64,000 bases of DNA from positions 248,001 to 312,000 of the forward strand of contig VJWM01000116.1 of assembly GCA_010909165.1 (NCBI GenBank), in the 5' to 3' direction. Position 1 is the stretch's first letter. Each line of letters begins with the position of its first letter. The DNA comes from Anthoceros angustus. Its lineage: Eukaryota; Streptophyta; Anthocerotopsida; Anthocerotales; Anthocerotaceae. The position numbers were made by a program, and so were the translations under genes. Below are positions 36,225 through 48,527 of this stretch, in pieces. The notes beneath the pieces were generated by a model. The model ran no database searches, had not been told where the DNA came from, and saw nothing but the letters and a program-made list of their open reading frames with translations.

Positions 36225-39200
36225 TCACGGTCGACCCCTACAACTGCAACAACCAGCAGTGAATCGATGCACACGGTACCCGTCCCTTACAACAATGTCT
36301 CTTTGTTCAAGCCGTGACATAATCTCCGTGGAACTGTGGCAGTCACTGCACATGCGTAGATTCTTCGTTACCACCAGAGGTGTCCCACTCGGGGTGTTCA
36401 AGAGACCAAACGCTAAAGCTAGCTTCTCAGCATGCCCACATAGCACATCTTCCTTTTCCTTCTCACACAATGGCTTTAACACCAGCTTAGTGTGAGGTAC
36501 GTGGCCGCCTTCCTGCTTCACGCGTGCATTAGTGCTCTCTACCTTAAGCGCAATATCCTCTCTCCTTTCTCCCACCAGAAATTTGTGTACCTCCTTATTC
36601 ACCTCAATGCTCGCCAGTGCAGGTTTCTTTTTAGCTCCTGCTGCCCTTCTTTGTGTTTCAATCCTGTCTACATCGGTCCACCTACCTGCATCTGCGTAGG
36701 CATTGGCCATGAGCACATAGGCAGACGCCTTTGAGGTCCAGCCTAACAATGCTTTCAAACACCACACAGCCCTCTCTATATCCCCGTGACTTTTGCAGGC
36801 ATTCAACAAAGACGTCAAGCCCACAACATTACTTTGGCCCTCACATGATAATAGCATCTTCTCTGCCTCATCTAAATGGCCAGCACGCCCAAGAAGATCA
36901 ATCATGCAGGTGTAATGCTCAATAGTAGGTTTGATGCCATGCTGTTCAGCCATGGAATCAAAGTGCTTGCGACCCTCGTGGACCAGTCCCTCATGACTGC
37001 ATGCTACTAGAAGGCAAGTAAAAGTGGCAGCATTGGGCTGAACACCGGCAACTAACATCTCCTCAAAACAAGCTAGTGCCTTGTGACCTTCATCACAAGC
37101 ACCATACCCAGATATCAGGGCATTCCATGTCACCACATCCTTTGTGGCCATGCTGTCAAAAACCTGGCGTGCATCTTCCACTTCACCACATTTTGCATAC
37201 ATGTCCACCAGGCAGTTGCCCACCACAACATTATCCAGCAGTCCTCTTTCGACAATCTGTGAGTGCAGTTGCATGCCCTTCTGTAAGGCACCAGTGCTTC
37301 CACAGGCCTTCAGAAGGCAAGCAAAAGTAACATGGTCAGCCAAAATGAGGCCCGCCTCCTCCATTTGTCCATACACAACAAGCGCCTCGTGGCCGTGTCC
37401 TTGCTGTGCATACCCAGCAATCAGCGCTGTCCATGTCACAACATTCTTGGTGACCAAGCTGTCAAAAACCTGTTGTGCATCTTCCAGTTCGCCACATTTC
37501 GCATACATGTCCACCAGGCAGGTGCCCACGACTACATCATCCAGCAGTCCTTTTTTGACAATCTGTGAGTGAAGCTGCCTGCCCTTCTGTAAGGCACCAG
37601 TGCTTGCACAGGCGTTCAGAAGGCAAGCAAAAGTGACATCGTTCGCCAAATTGAGGCCCACCTCCACCATTTGTCCATACACAAAAAGCGCCTCTTGGCC
37701 GAGTCCATGCTGTGCATACCCAGCAATCAGTGCTGTCCATGTCACCACGTTCTTCGTGGCCAAGCTGTCAAAAACCTGGCGTGCATCTTCCAGTTCGCCA
37801 CATTTTGCATACATGTCCACCAGGCAGGTGCCCACGACTACGTTATCCAGCAGTCCTCTTTTGACAATCTGTGAGTGAAGCTGCCTGCCCTTCTGTAAGG
37901 CACCAGTGCTTGCACAGGCCTTCAGAAGGCAAGCAAAAGTAACATCATTAGCCAAATGAGGCCCTCCTCCATTTGTCCATACACAAGCGCCTCTTGGCCG
38001 AGTCCTTGCTGTGCATACCCAGCAATCAGGGCTGTCCATGTCACCACATCCTTTGTGGCCAAGCTGTCAAAAACCTGGCGTGCATCTTCCAGTTCACCAC
38101 ATTTTGCATACATGTCCACCAGGCAGGTGCCCACCACGTTATCCAGCAGTCCTTTTTGACAATCTGTGAGTGCAGCTGCCTGCCCTTCTGTAAGGCACCA
38201 GTGCTTGCACAGGCCTTCAGAAGGCAAGCAAAAGTAACATGGTCAGCCAAATGAGGCCCACCTCCATTTGTCCATACACAAAAGCGCCTCTTGGCCGAGT
38301 CCTTGCTGTGCATACCCAGCAATCAGGGCTGTCCATGTCACCACATCCTTTGTGGCCATGCTGTCAAAAACCTGGCGTGCATCTTCAAGTTCACCACATT
38401 TCGCATACATGTCCACCAGGCAGGTGCCCACGACTACGTTATCCAGCAGTCCTCTTTTGACAATCTGTGAGTGAAGCTGCCTGCCCTTCTGTAAGGCACC
38501 AGTGCTTGCACAGGCGTTCAGAAGGCAAGCAAAAGTAACATCATTAGCCAAATTGAGGCCCACTTCCTCCATTTGTCCATACACAACAAGTGCCTCTTGG
38601 CCGAGTCCTTGCTGTGCATACCCAGCAATCAGGGCGGTCCATGTCACCACATCCTTCGTGGCCATGCTGTCAAAAACCTGGCGTGCATCTTCAAGTTCAC
38701 CACATTTCGCATACATGTCCACCAGGCAGGTGCCCACCACATCCAGCAGTCCTCTTTGACAATCTGAGTGCAGCTGCCTGCCCTTCTGTAAGGCACCAGT
38801 GCTTGCACAGGCCTTCAGAAGGCAAGCAAAAGTAACATGGTTAGCCAAATGAGGCCCACTTCCTCCATTTGTTCATACACAACAAGCGCCTCTTGGCCGA
38901 GTCCTTGTTGTGCATACCCTGCAATCAGGGCGGTCCATGTCACCCCATCCTTTGTGGCCATGCTGTCAAAAACCTGGCGTGCATCTTCCAGTTTGCCACA
39001 TTTCGCATACCCAGATATCAGGGCATTCCATGTCACCACATCCTTTGTGGGCATGCTGTCAAAAACCTGGCGTGCATCTTTCAGATCGCCACATTTTGCA
39101 TACATATCCACCAGGGAGTTGCCAACAAACAAGTTAGTAGGAATGCCACTTTGCTCCACATCACAGTGCACCTTTCTGCCAGATACCAAGTCGGTGGCAA

Positions 39201-40527
39201 ATGCACAAGCCTGAAGGGCAGCTACAAAGACGTGAGCATCAGCCTTCACTCCTGACCTACGCATCTCATGGTACAGTTGTATGGCCTCCTCAGGTTTCCC
39301 GTGCTTAGCATGTGCAGAGATTATGGAAAACCACATGAAGACATTTGGTTTCCCCACTCTGGTGAACACACCCATGGCCTCCTCTAGCCTACCTCCAGAT
39401 GCATACATACGCAAGACATGGTTCCCCAAGTATGCATTCGACTCGTATCCAAGTTTGACAATGAGATCATGAACTCGTCGCCCCACAACCAAATCCTTCT
39501 TGGCTGTACACAGTTTCAGCACAGTGTAGAACAGAGACTGAGGAATGGGAGAGTCTGTGTCCGGCAGAGATTCCAGGAATCCAACGGCCTCAGAAAGCTT
39601 CCCCTGCTGACATAACATGCTCACGGTTCCAGCCGTGCCGACTCCCATTTCCGATCCTTCACGCCTGCCGGGTTCAGGCCTATCGTAAGAGCTCGACTTG
39701 GAAGGAGAGGGACCCATCTGCATATCGAAGGAAACGAGCTGCTCATCAACCCAAGCTGGCTTGGACAGGTTGTTCAACCACAGAACCTCGCCGGACCCCT
39801 TACGCCGGAAGTGAGGCGAACGGGAGCTCTTCTTATCTCGTCTGTTGTCCCACCACAAGGTGGGGTCCAGAAAAAATTGTTGCCACAAGTGCTCCTGCTC
39901 CTGGCAACGACCATCGCTGGAAAGCCCGTCCCCACCCACACATTTTCCCGGAAGTGCAAATGCTGGGTTCCTTAAACTGCTGCACATGGAGCCCATTACG
40001 GATCCTTCACGCCTGCCAGGTTCAGGCATATCCGGAGAGCTCGACCTGGAAGGAGAAGCACCTTGACCCATCTGCAGATCCAAGAAAACCAGCTTCTCAT
40101 CAACCCAAGCTGGCTTAAACATGTTGTTTAACCACAGCACCTCGCCGGATCCCTTACGCCGGAAGTCAGGGGAGCGGGAGCTCTTCTTATCTCGTCTGTT
40201 GTCCCACCACAGGGTAGGGTGCAGAAAAAATTGTTGCCACAAGTGCTCCTGCTCCTGTTGCTGCTCCTGCTCCTGTTGCTGCTCCTGCTCCTGCTCCAGC
40301 TCCAGCTCCTGGCAACGACCGGCATCGCTGGAAAAACCGTCCCTACCCACACACGTTCTCGGAAGTGGAAGTGCTGGGCTCCTTACACTGCTGCACCTGG
40401 GGACTTTGTTTGCCGCGGATTGGCTCCCTAAGTTGAGGTGAGCGGGAGCTCCTGGTAGAATCCCTGTACACACACCGGTTGCAATTTGTTGGGTCCACCA
40501 CGGGTCCGGTTGCAATGCTGTGGCCAT
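36225..40527 (-). CDS. PPR protein with duplicated OSB-like PDF motif and variant (KP/GRP) DYW domain; frameshifted as sequenced
   Basis: Predicted organellar RNA-editing factor. From the ATG at 40527: an N-terminal targeting-like region and a Glu/Gln-rich tract (residues about 72-94). Two copies of a motif resembling the PDF motif of organellar single-strand DNA-binding (OSB) proteins follow (about 95-145 and 213-264: WWDNRRDKKSSRSPDF, GSGEVLWL, WVDE), then PLS-type PPRs from about residue 300. The first frame runs to 38815; the middle (about 37922-38850) is cut by several 1-2 nt indels; a second long frame (to 36225) holds more PPRs, E motifs and the DYW domain. That domain has KKKPALASIEV in place of the usual PG box, HAE and CSDC zinc/deaminase residues, and ends CSCRGRP instead of DYW. 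The PPR modules are near-identical 102-residue PLS triplets. Indels cluster in those modules, so either a decaying gene or unresolved consensus errors. Confidence 0.8.
40246..40312. repeat. CTCCTG-rich tract coding the Glu/Gln stretch
   Basis: Trinucleotide and hexanucleotide repetition (CTG/CTC/TTG) inside the PPR gene encodes an EQ-rich stretch on the minus strand. The paralogous plus-strand gene has only QEQE at this place, so the tract expanded after duplication. Confidence 0.7.
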
Positions 40528-42846
40528 CGTTCAGGGACCACTGTCGGAAGATGAGTCATATAGTTTCGTTGGCCGCTGTGCAGATTTTGCCGTCCCGCAG
40601 TTGGTGATGTTTGTGGGCGTCACAGGACGGGGCAGGGTGAAAGAGTTGATGGATTTTGGAGATTGCACGGACAGAGGGAGGGGGCAAGCAAACAGCTGCA
40701 TGGTCAGCTGACATGAGAAGCACCTTAACCCAGAACCATGAGCCCTTCGGCTATTTTCCAAACGATAATTTATTAAATATTATTTTTATCCTTCTTGGCT
40801 TTTGGCTCGATATAACCGATTTATAAATTCAATAAAATATCTTCCCAGTTCAGCAATCTAAGCTCTTTTGAACGAGCTTATCCAGTGAGTGGGCTACAAT
40901 AGACTTCTTCTCCCTGTTCTTATCACTTGCCTCATTCCGTCAAGTCCTTCCTTTGTTGTGATGATCGGATTCGGGAGAATCGAATGAGATGTCGTTCCTC
41001 ATGTTGGTTTGCTTCAAAAGTTCAGCAATCCACAGTGTCTCCAACATCATCATCCAGCAAGAAGTAACCTCCACAATTTTATGTAGTCTCGCCTGGTAGA
41101 TACCTCATGGGTCACAGGTTTGCGGAGTCTGGCTACGTAGATACCTCATAGGTTTCTGCCATGTGTGCACATGGTGAGCTGACATTCTAATAGATTATGT
41201 TATCACTTCTTCTTCATAACATTGTTCACTGTCCATCACAACATCCTAAGGAGCTAACACCCTTGGTTGTTGTTGTTTTTCATTTTTGCCATACTAGAGA
41301 GGCTCCCCATTTGATCGAGGATTCTCCCTAGTGCTCTAAGTACAGAATGTCGTGTAAAATGCATGTGTGGACGCCTAGCAAAAACTTCTCTAGACAACCC
41401 ACAATGTACTATTGGGCCCAACTTGTCTCTAGACAACCCTTGGTGTCCTATTTGAAGGGCGAAACTTGATTACACAACTCACGATGTCCCATTTGAAGGA
41501 CACCAAAATCCTCTTTGTCGAGGTGATGTGCAGGCTGCTAGCATGCTTTTTGGTGTTTACGTTAGTGAGGAACATACGTAATACTATTATGTGGTCATCA
41601 CATTATATTTATAACTACATAAAATTTATTTCTTCATCAAACAGTACAAGCTTATTATAGCCCATAATATTTTCTTATTTCTAGTAAGGGTAAATTTTAA
41701 TAATAAATAAGTTGTTAAAATATCCTCTAACCTTTTCCGAAGTTGAAGACTACTTGGAATCGGGCAATGTCCTTATTACGTTCAGTCAGGGTGATTGACT
41801 GTGCTAGAGACCTCTAAATCAGGTTTACGTTGAGTTAGAGTTCTTGACTATGCTGGAAACCTTTGAATCATGTTTACTTTGGATTAAGGTGCTCGACTAT
41901 GCTGATTACATCATGAAGTGGATGTGGGCAACCCATCGCAATGGTGATCCAACCGAAGAGTGCTTGACTATGAAGTTCAATTGAACTCTAGTCTAGAAGG
42001 GATGATAATCCATCTCAGTAGTGACCCGCATAGTGTTTGATTGGAAAGTTCCCATGAACTCCAAGTGTAGATATCACTCATGGAAGGGAGGACATGGAGA
42101 ATATCTTGCCTACCTCGTATCTATGCTACGCAATCCTTTTCAGCTAACATGCTTAATCCTAAACTGACCAACAGTATAAAATTCAAATTAAGATTGAAAT
42201 AGGCGATAATAAACATTGAGACTTTAATTGAGGCTTCGAGCTTTACAATTCCTACAAGATTCAAATAGGCGCTAAAACACATTCAGACTTTAAAGTGAGC
42301 ATGTAAGCTTTACCATTCTCACAAGAATTAGGCGCCACAGTGGGCTGGTTGGGGCTGCTCCTCTAACCCAAGTCCCACCCCCAACGTCTTCTGGAAATTC
42401 ATCGCCAAGCCTGGACGTACCACCTGCGGCAAAAATTCGCAAACCGAGGTGCTGAGACGAGGTCATGTTCTGGAAATCTTTGGACAGGACACAGTTGTCC
42501 ACGAAGCTTTCTCTGTGTGTGACTGCCACCTGCTCGCGCCGTGCGAGCGTGTCCAACTTGGTAGAACTTCTTCTTCATCAGCTGACCCTAGCAGCCCGAA
42601 GTCGACCATGACCATGCGTGGAAGAAGGTTGCAGGTGCCAATGCTGCATTCTCCGGTGCAGGTTCAGGTCCAGATGCAGGTGTCAATGACAAGGTCCAGG
42701 CGCAGGTGCCAATGCTACTTTCTCCAGGTGCAGTCCACCAACCCTGGCCTGACTGCTGCGAAGGCTGTGGGTTAGTGCGTGTAGAGAGGACGAGTTTGTG
42801 AGCGGCTTAGTCTTGTCCATGCACCTCCAACAGCGGTCCCTGGACG
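40528..42846. other. Intergenic region between divergent PPR genes
   Basis: About 2.3 kb, AT-rich in the middle, with both PPR promoters expected at its ends. No gene recognised. Weak internal repetition is present: a roughly 55-bp degenerate direct repeat at about 41785-41915 (CTTGACTATGCTGGAAAC type), and GTAGATACCTCAT(A/G)GG twice near 41095-41150. CAGGTGCCAATGCT occurs twice near 42635 and 42700. Confidence 0.4.
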
Positions 42847-45800
42847 ATGGCCACAGCGAAGGCTGAAGCTTCTTTTCGTCTCTTTGCACGTCATTGGCTT
42901 TCAGGCGGGACTCAGCAAATTGGTGTGTGTTCAGGGATTCTACGGAGAGCTCCTGCTAACCTCATCTTAGGGAGTCGACCCTTGGCAAGCAAAGCCTCCA
43001 GCGGCAGCAGTGTGAGGAGCCCAGCACTTCCCCTTCTGAGAAAGGGTGTGGGTAGGGACGGGTTTTCCAGCGATGGTCGTTGCCAGGAGCAAGAGCACTT
43101 GTGGCAACAATTTTTTCTGGATCCTACCATGTGGTGGGACAACAGACGAGATAAGAAGAGCTCTCGTTCTCCTGACTTCCAGCGGAAGGGGTCCGGCGAG
43201 GTGCTGTGGTTAGCCAACATGTCTAAGCCAATTTGGGTTGATGAGCAGCTCATTTCCTTGGATATGCAGATGGGCTATGGTGCCTCTCCGTACGAGTCGA
43301 GCTCTCCAGATAATCCTGAATCTGGAAGGCGTGCAGGTTCAGAAATGGGCTCCAGGTGCAGCAGTGTGAGATGCCCAGCACTTCCACATCCGATGGGCCT
43401 TGGTGCCTCTCCTTCTGAGTCCAGCTCTCAGGACAAGCCTGAACCTGGGGGGCGTGCGGGATCGGAAGTAGGCTTCGTTACTGCTGTTACCGTGAGCACG
43501 TTATGTCAGCAGGGGAAGCTTTCTGAGGCCATCGGAGCCCTGGAATCTCTGGCGCACACAGAGTCTCCCATTTCTCAGTCTCTGTTCTACACTGTGCTGA
43601 AACTGTGTAGAGCCAAGAAGGATTTGGTTGTGGGGCGACGAGTTCATGACCTCATTGTCAAACTTGGATACGAGTCGAGTGCATACTTGGGGAACCATAT
43701 CTTGCGCATGTATGCAGGTGGAGGTAGGCTAGAGGAGGCCATGGATGTGTTCACCAGGGTGGGCAAACCAGATGCCTTCATGTGGTTTTCCATAATATCC
43801 GCATACGCTAAGCAAGGGAAACCTAATGAAGCCATACAACTGTTTCATGAGATGCGTAGGTCAGGAGTTAAGGCAGATGCTCACGTCTTTGTAGCTGCCC
43901 TTCAGGCTTGTGCATTTGCTGCTGACTTGGAATCTGGCAGAAAAGTGCACCACGATGTGGTGCAGAGTGGCATTCCTGTTAACTTGTTTGTTGGCAACTG
44001 CCTGGTGGACATGTATGCAAAATGTGGCAAAATAAAAGATGCACACCAGGTTTTTGACAGCATGGTCACAAAGGATGTGGTGACATGGACAGCGCTGATC
44101 GCCGGGTATGCACAGCAAGGACTCAGCCAAGAGGCGCTTGTTGTGTATGGACAAATGGAGGAGGCGGGCCTCATTTTGGCTGACCATGTTACTTTTTCTT
44201 GCCTTTTGAATGCGTGTGCAAGCACTGGTGCCTTACAAAAGGGCAGGCAGCTGCACTCACAGATTGTGGAACGAGGACTGTTGGATGACGTAGTGTTGGG
44301 CAACTGCCTGGTGGACATGTATGCAAAATGTAGCGAACTGAAAGATGCACGCCAGGTTTTTGACAGCATGCCCAGAAAGGATGTGGTGACATGGAATGCT
44401 CTGATTGCCGGGTATGCACAGCAAGAGCTCGGACATGAGGCGCTTCTTGCGTATGGACAAATGGAGGAGGAGGGCCTCAAATTGGCTAATAATGTTACTT
44501 TTGCTTGCCTTCTGAAGGCGTGTGCAAGCACTGGTGCCTTACGGAAGGGCAGGCAGCTGCACTCACAGATTGTGGAAAGAGGATTACTGGATAACGTAGT
44601 GTTGGGCAACTGCCTGGTGGACATGTATGCAAAATGTAGCGAACTGAAAGATGCACGCCAGGTTTTTGACAGCATGGCCAGAAAGGATGTGGTGACATGG
44701 AATGCCCTGATTGCTGGGTATGCACAGCACAGGCTCGGACATGAGGCACTTGTTGTGTATGGACAAATGGAGGAGGAGGGCCTGGTTTTGGCTGACCATG
44801 TTACTTTTCTTGCCTTCTGAAGGCCTGTGCAAGCACTGGTGCCTTACAGAAGGGCAGGCAGCTGCACTCACAGATTGTGGAAGAGGACTGCTGGATGACG
44901 TAGTGTTGGGCAACTGCCTGGTGGACATGTATGCAAAATGTGGTGAACTGGAAGATGCACGCCAGGTTTTTGACAGCATGCCCAGAAAGGATGTGGTGAC
45001 ATGGAATGCTCTGATTGCTGGGTATGCAGCAAGGACTCGGCCAAGAGGCGCTTGTTGTGTATGGACAAATGGAGCAGGAGGGCCTTGTTTTGGCTGACCA
45101 TGTTACTTTTCTTGCCTTCTGAAGGCCTGTGCAAGCACTGGTGCCTTACAGAAGGGCAGGCAGCTGCACTCACAGATTGTGGAAGAGGACTGCTGGATGA
45201 CGTAGTGTTGGGCAACTGCCTGGTGGACATGTATGCAAAATGTGGTGAACTGGAAGATGCACGCCAGGTTTTTGACAGCATGCCCAGAAAGGATGTGGTG
45301 ACATGGAATGCTCTGATTGCTGGGTATGCACAGCAAGGACTCGGACATGAGGCGCTTGTGTATGGACAAATGGAGGAGGAGGGCCTCATTTTGGCTAACC
45401 ATGTTACTTTTGCTTGCCTTCTGAAGGCCTGTGCAAGCACTGGTGCCTTACAGAAGGGCAGGCAGCTGCACTCACAGATTGGAAGAGGACTGCTGGATAA
45501 CGTAGTGTTGGGCAACTGCCTGGTGGACATGTATGCAAAATGTGGTGAACTGGAAGATGCACGCCAGGTTTTTGACAGCATGGCCACAAAGGATGTGGTG
45601 ACATGGAATGCCCTGATAGCTGGGTATGGTGCTTGTGATGAAGGTCAGAAGGCACTAGCTTGTTTTGAGGAGATGATAGTTGCCGGTTTTCAGCCTGATG
45701 ATGCTACTTTACTTGCCTTTTAGTAGCATGCAGTCATGAGGACTGGTCCACGAGGGTCGCAAGCACTTTGATTCCATGGCTGAAGAACATGGCATCAAAC

Positions 45801-46504
45801 CTACAATTGAGCATTACACTTGTATGATTGATCTTCTTGGGCGCGCGGGCCATTTAGATGAGGCAGAGAAAATGTTGCTGTCATGTGAGGGCCAGACTGA
45901 TGTTGTGGCATTGAAGACTTTGTTGAATGCCTGCAAAAGTCACGGGGATATAGAGAGGGCAAGGTGGTGTTTTGAAAGCATTATCAGGCTGGACCCTCAG
46001 GACGGGCCCGCCTATGTGCTCATGGCCAATGCCTATGCAGATGCAGGTAGGTGGACCGATGTAGACAGGATTGAAACACAGAGAAAGATAGTAGGAGCTA
46101 ACAAGAAACCTGCAGTGGCAACCATTGAGGTGAATAAGGAAGTACATAGATTTGTGGTGGGAGAAAGAGAGGATATTGCGCTTAAGGTAGAGAGAACGAA
46201 TGCACGTTTGAAGCAGGAAGGAGGCCACGTACCTCACACAAAGTTGGTGTTGAAGCCAATGTCTGAGAAGGAAAAGGAAGATGTGCTTTGTGGGCACGCT
46301 GAGAAGCTAGCTCTGGCGTTTGGTCTCTTGAACACTCCGAGTGGGACATCACTGATGGTAACTAAGAATCTACGGATGTGCAGTGACTGCCACAGTTCCA
46401 CGGAGATAATGTCAAGGCTTGAACAGAGAGACATTGTTGTGAGGGATGGGTACCGTGTGCATCGATTCGCAGCTGGTTGTTGCAGTTGTAAGGGACGACC
46501 CTGA
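42847..46504 (+). CDS. PPR protein with OSB-like PDF motif and variant (KP/GRP) DYW domain; frameshifted as sequenced
   Basis: Paralogue of the minus-strand PPR gene, in opposite orientation. The ATG at 42847 opens a 657-codon frame: targeting-like N terminus, one PDF-like motif (residues about 84-135: HLWQQFFLDP, WWDNRRDKKSSRSPDF, WVDEQL), a degenerate remnant of the second copy (CSSVRCPALP) without its WWDNR core, then PLS-type PPRs. From about 44806 to 45745 small indels break the frame repeatedly in the tandem modules. The final frame (45776-46504) has the E region, VGANKKPAVATIEV in the PG-box position, HAE and CSDC, and ends CSCKGRP. The family predicts site-specific pyrimidine editing in plastid or mitochondrial transcripts. 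The KP/GRP variant is the candidate for the U-to-C direction; target unknown. Confidence 0.8.
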
Positions 46505-46665
46505 GAAAAACGAAGAACTCGCTCCTCGTGGAATGACATACTTCACATTTCTCCGTCAAGAGCAACAGGAAATAAAGAACATGCAGTCCTGAGAGGAAAG
46601 GTGGGAGGTCCTGCATGGAGCCTCTGGACCTCTGGACCTCTGGACCTGGGAGCCTCTGGACCATG
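46505..46665. other. 3' flank of the PPR gene
   Basis: Short spacer containing the expected PPR 3' UTR and a small GGACCTCT repeat (about 46618-46660). Nothing else seen. Confidence 0.4.
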
Positions 46666-46925
46666 GGAGTCTGGCAGCCGACCAGGACCCTCTGCAGGAC
46701 TTCTGCGTTGCCCGAGCAGCAGGCACTCCCGCCATCAACGGCCTCGTGTGCAAACCAGCCGCTCAGGTCACCGCAACCGACTTCAAGTTCTCCGGACTGA
46801 ACGCTCCCGGCAACACCGCCAGCAAATTCAAGGCGGCAGTCCCGCCTGCTTCCGACGGATGTGCTGCAGCAGACGTTTGGAATCGATGACAAGACAGTCC
46901 AGTGGCTGGAGGCCAAGCAGACATA
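46666..46925 (+). pseudogene. Germin-like remnant with internal deletion
   Basis: Begins inside the signal peptide region ([15 protein letters not shown]), continues through [14 protein letters not shown], then jumps at about 46850 to the last codons ([21 protein letters not shown]). The whole cupin core with the metal ligands, over 300 bp, is missing and there is no start codon context. The 3' flank (to about 47560) still matches the flank of the other germin copies. Confidence 0.8.
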
Positions 46926-48320
46926 GATGAAGTCATCAGTTGGAGGCCGAGCTGCGCACATGGGCCCTCGTCCATCACCATAGCTTGCACTGAGAGTCCA
47001 GGATGTCTCACCTGCACGCATAGTTTGAGACTGACACTTCGTACCTTTCTGAATTCAATTCCGGTAATGCTGGCAATCATTACACTGCCAAGTTTCGGTC
47101 GTGAAAGTGTGTTGATCGTGGGACCTTTGTTTGTGAGAATGTTGATCCGGACCCGTTAACCTCAGAATGACAGGCTGTATTTCATCGTTTGTCATTTGAT
47201 TTCAGCACATCTATCGCCGGGCTTCACGCATGTGGGAAGTGGGTTGATGCACGATAGGAGAGGGGGATCCAATCAGGTGACCGTAGAAGAAGCAGGTTTT
47301 GGCGTACACATAAGGCTAGGCCCGTAACACCAGTTGTTAGCTTCAGAAATTAGGATAACCATTGCCATGAATTGGGCCAGACAAAGAACTGCTACTTTCA
47401 AGCCTTCTTTGTAGACGTAGACGCCTTCTGCCGTTTGAGAACGATGTTTGGGAACAACCCAGGCTGTGACTGCCTTTCCAGCGAAGGACAACGACTTTGC
47501 TAAGCTGAAGGAGCTGTGCCACAAACACTCCGTGATGGAAGCAACGCAGCCTGTGTTCGACAGCAACGTCCATCACATATCAATGAAAGTCACACACTTC
47601 GACTGATGCCGGAAAAATGCGATCGGCTTACTAAATGAACAGTTTTCTGATGCTGCATTGTAACATCTGCACTCCAGGCACCACTTGGGAGGAGCAAGGC
47701 ACCACATGTTGCATGAAGCGGAGTACAACAAGGCCCAACTTCATCGATCCACCCGAAGTCATCAGCGGGTTCAGAACTTCAGGGCAAGGCCCAACTTCAT
47801 CGAAACACCCAAAGTCTTGAGCAGGTTCAGAACTTCAGAGACCAGTCCCCACTACTGTAACCTCCGCCTTCTGTACATGCATGACCGAAACACTGGAATG
47901 GCTTTGGTACCACCAAATGGCAACCTCTACAGTCTATGGATGGGAGGAGCGGCACCAAATCGATTTTTGTCCTTCATCTGACCAACATCGGAGCATGTCT
48001 ACGGCAATCCCCTACCAGTTACTATTTAACACCTGACAAACTTCTATACCCCTATGGCTATATAAATATTATGGAATGGAGCATACACTACCTATTAAAT
48101 AATCATTCAAAGTGCTACTATAGTTCTTGTATTAATTTTTTCATAATTAATACATCAATCTTTGTGGCACAGATTTTATTACATCAATCATGTATGCCCT
48201 TGCACAAGTATTGTATATTGATATATCTATGTTACTCATGGCATTCCTATGTGAGACGCACGCAAGATGCACATGCTGCTGGTTGGAGAGCTTATGTACA
48301 CGAACTACAAATGACACGGA
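46926..48320. other. Germin-type 3' flank and unassigned spacer
   Basis: 46926-47560 resembles the sequence after the other germin copies (e.g. 13545-14000). Beyond it, 47727-47840 contains a duplicated block of about 55 bp (AAGGCCCAACTTCATCGA twice). The rest, up to 48320, is AT-rich with no recognisable gene. Confidence 0.5.
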
Positions 48321-48329
48321 TCTAATCAT

Positions 48330-48455
48330 TTCTTGGGCAAGAAAGAGAAGGACATTATTTCTTGGGCAAGAAAGAGAAGGACATTATTTCTTGGGCAAGA
48401 AAGCGAAGGACATTATTTCTTGGGCAAGAAAGAAAAGGTCATTATTTCTTGGAAC
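48330..48455. repeat. 29-bp minisatellite, about four copies
   Basis: CTTGGGCAAGAAAGAGAAGG starts at 48332, 48361, 48390 and 48419, a strict 29-bp period, with a partial fifth copy. Because 29 is not a multiple of three each copy is read in a different frame, so it is not a coding repeat. It has no spacer variation and is not a CRISPR. Confidence 0.85.
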
Positions 48456-48527
48456 TCAAGTCTTCATTGAGAGAGAGTTAGATCAGCTCTCCAATGACGT
48501 ATTGATAGGACCAAATTAAATAAGATC

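Noticed and set aside
36259-39255. Many plus-strand ORFs with repeated HVHQAGAH / CCAYPAI phrases
   Set aside because: They are translations of the antisense strand of the tandem PPR modules; the repetition comes from the PPR array.
48330-48455. Regularly spaced repeat that could suggest a CRISPR
   Set aside because: The copies are contiguous with no unique spacers and the genome is eukaryotic; it is a minisatellite.
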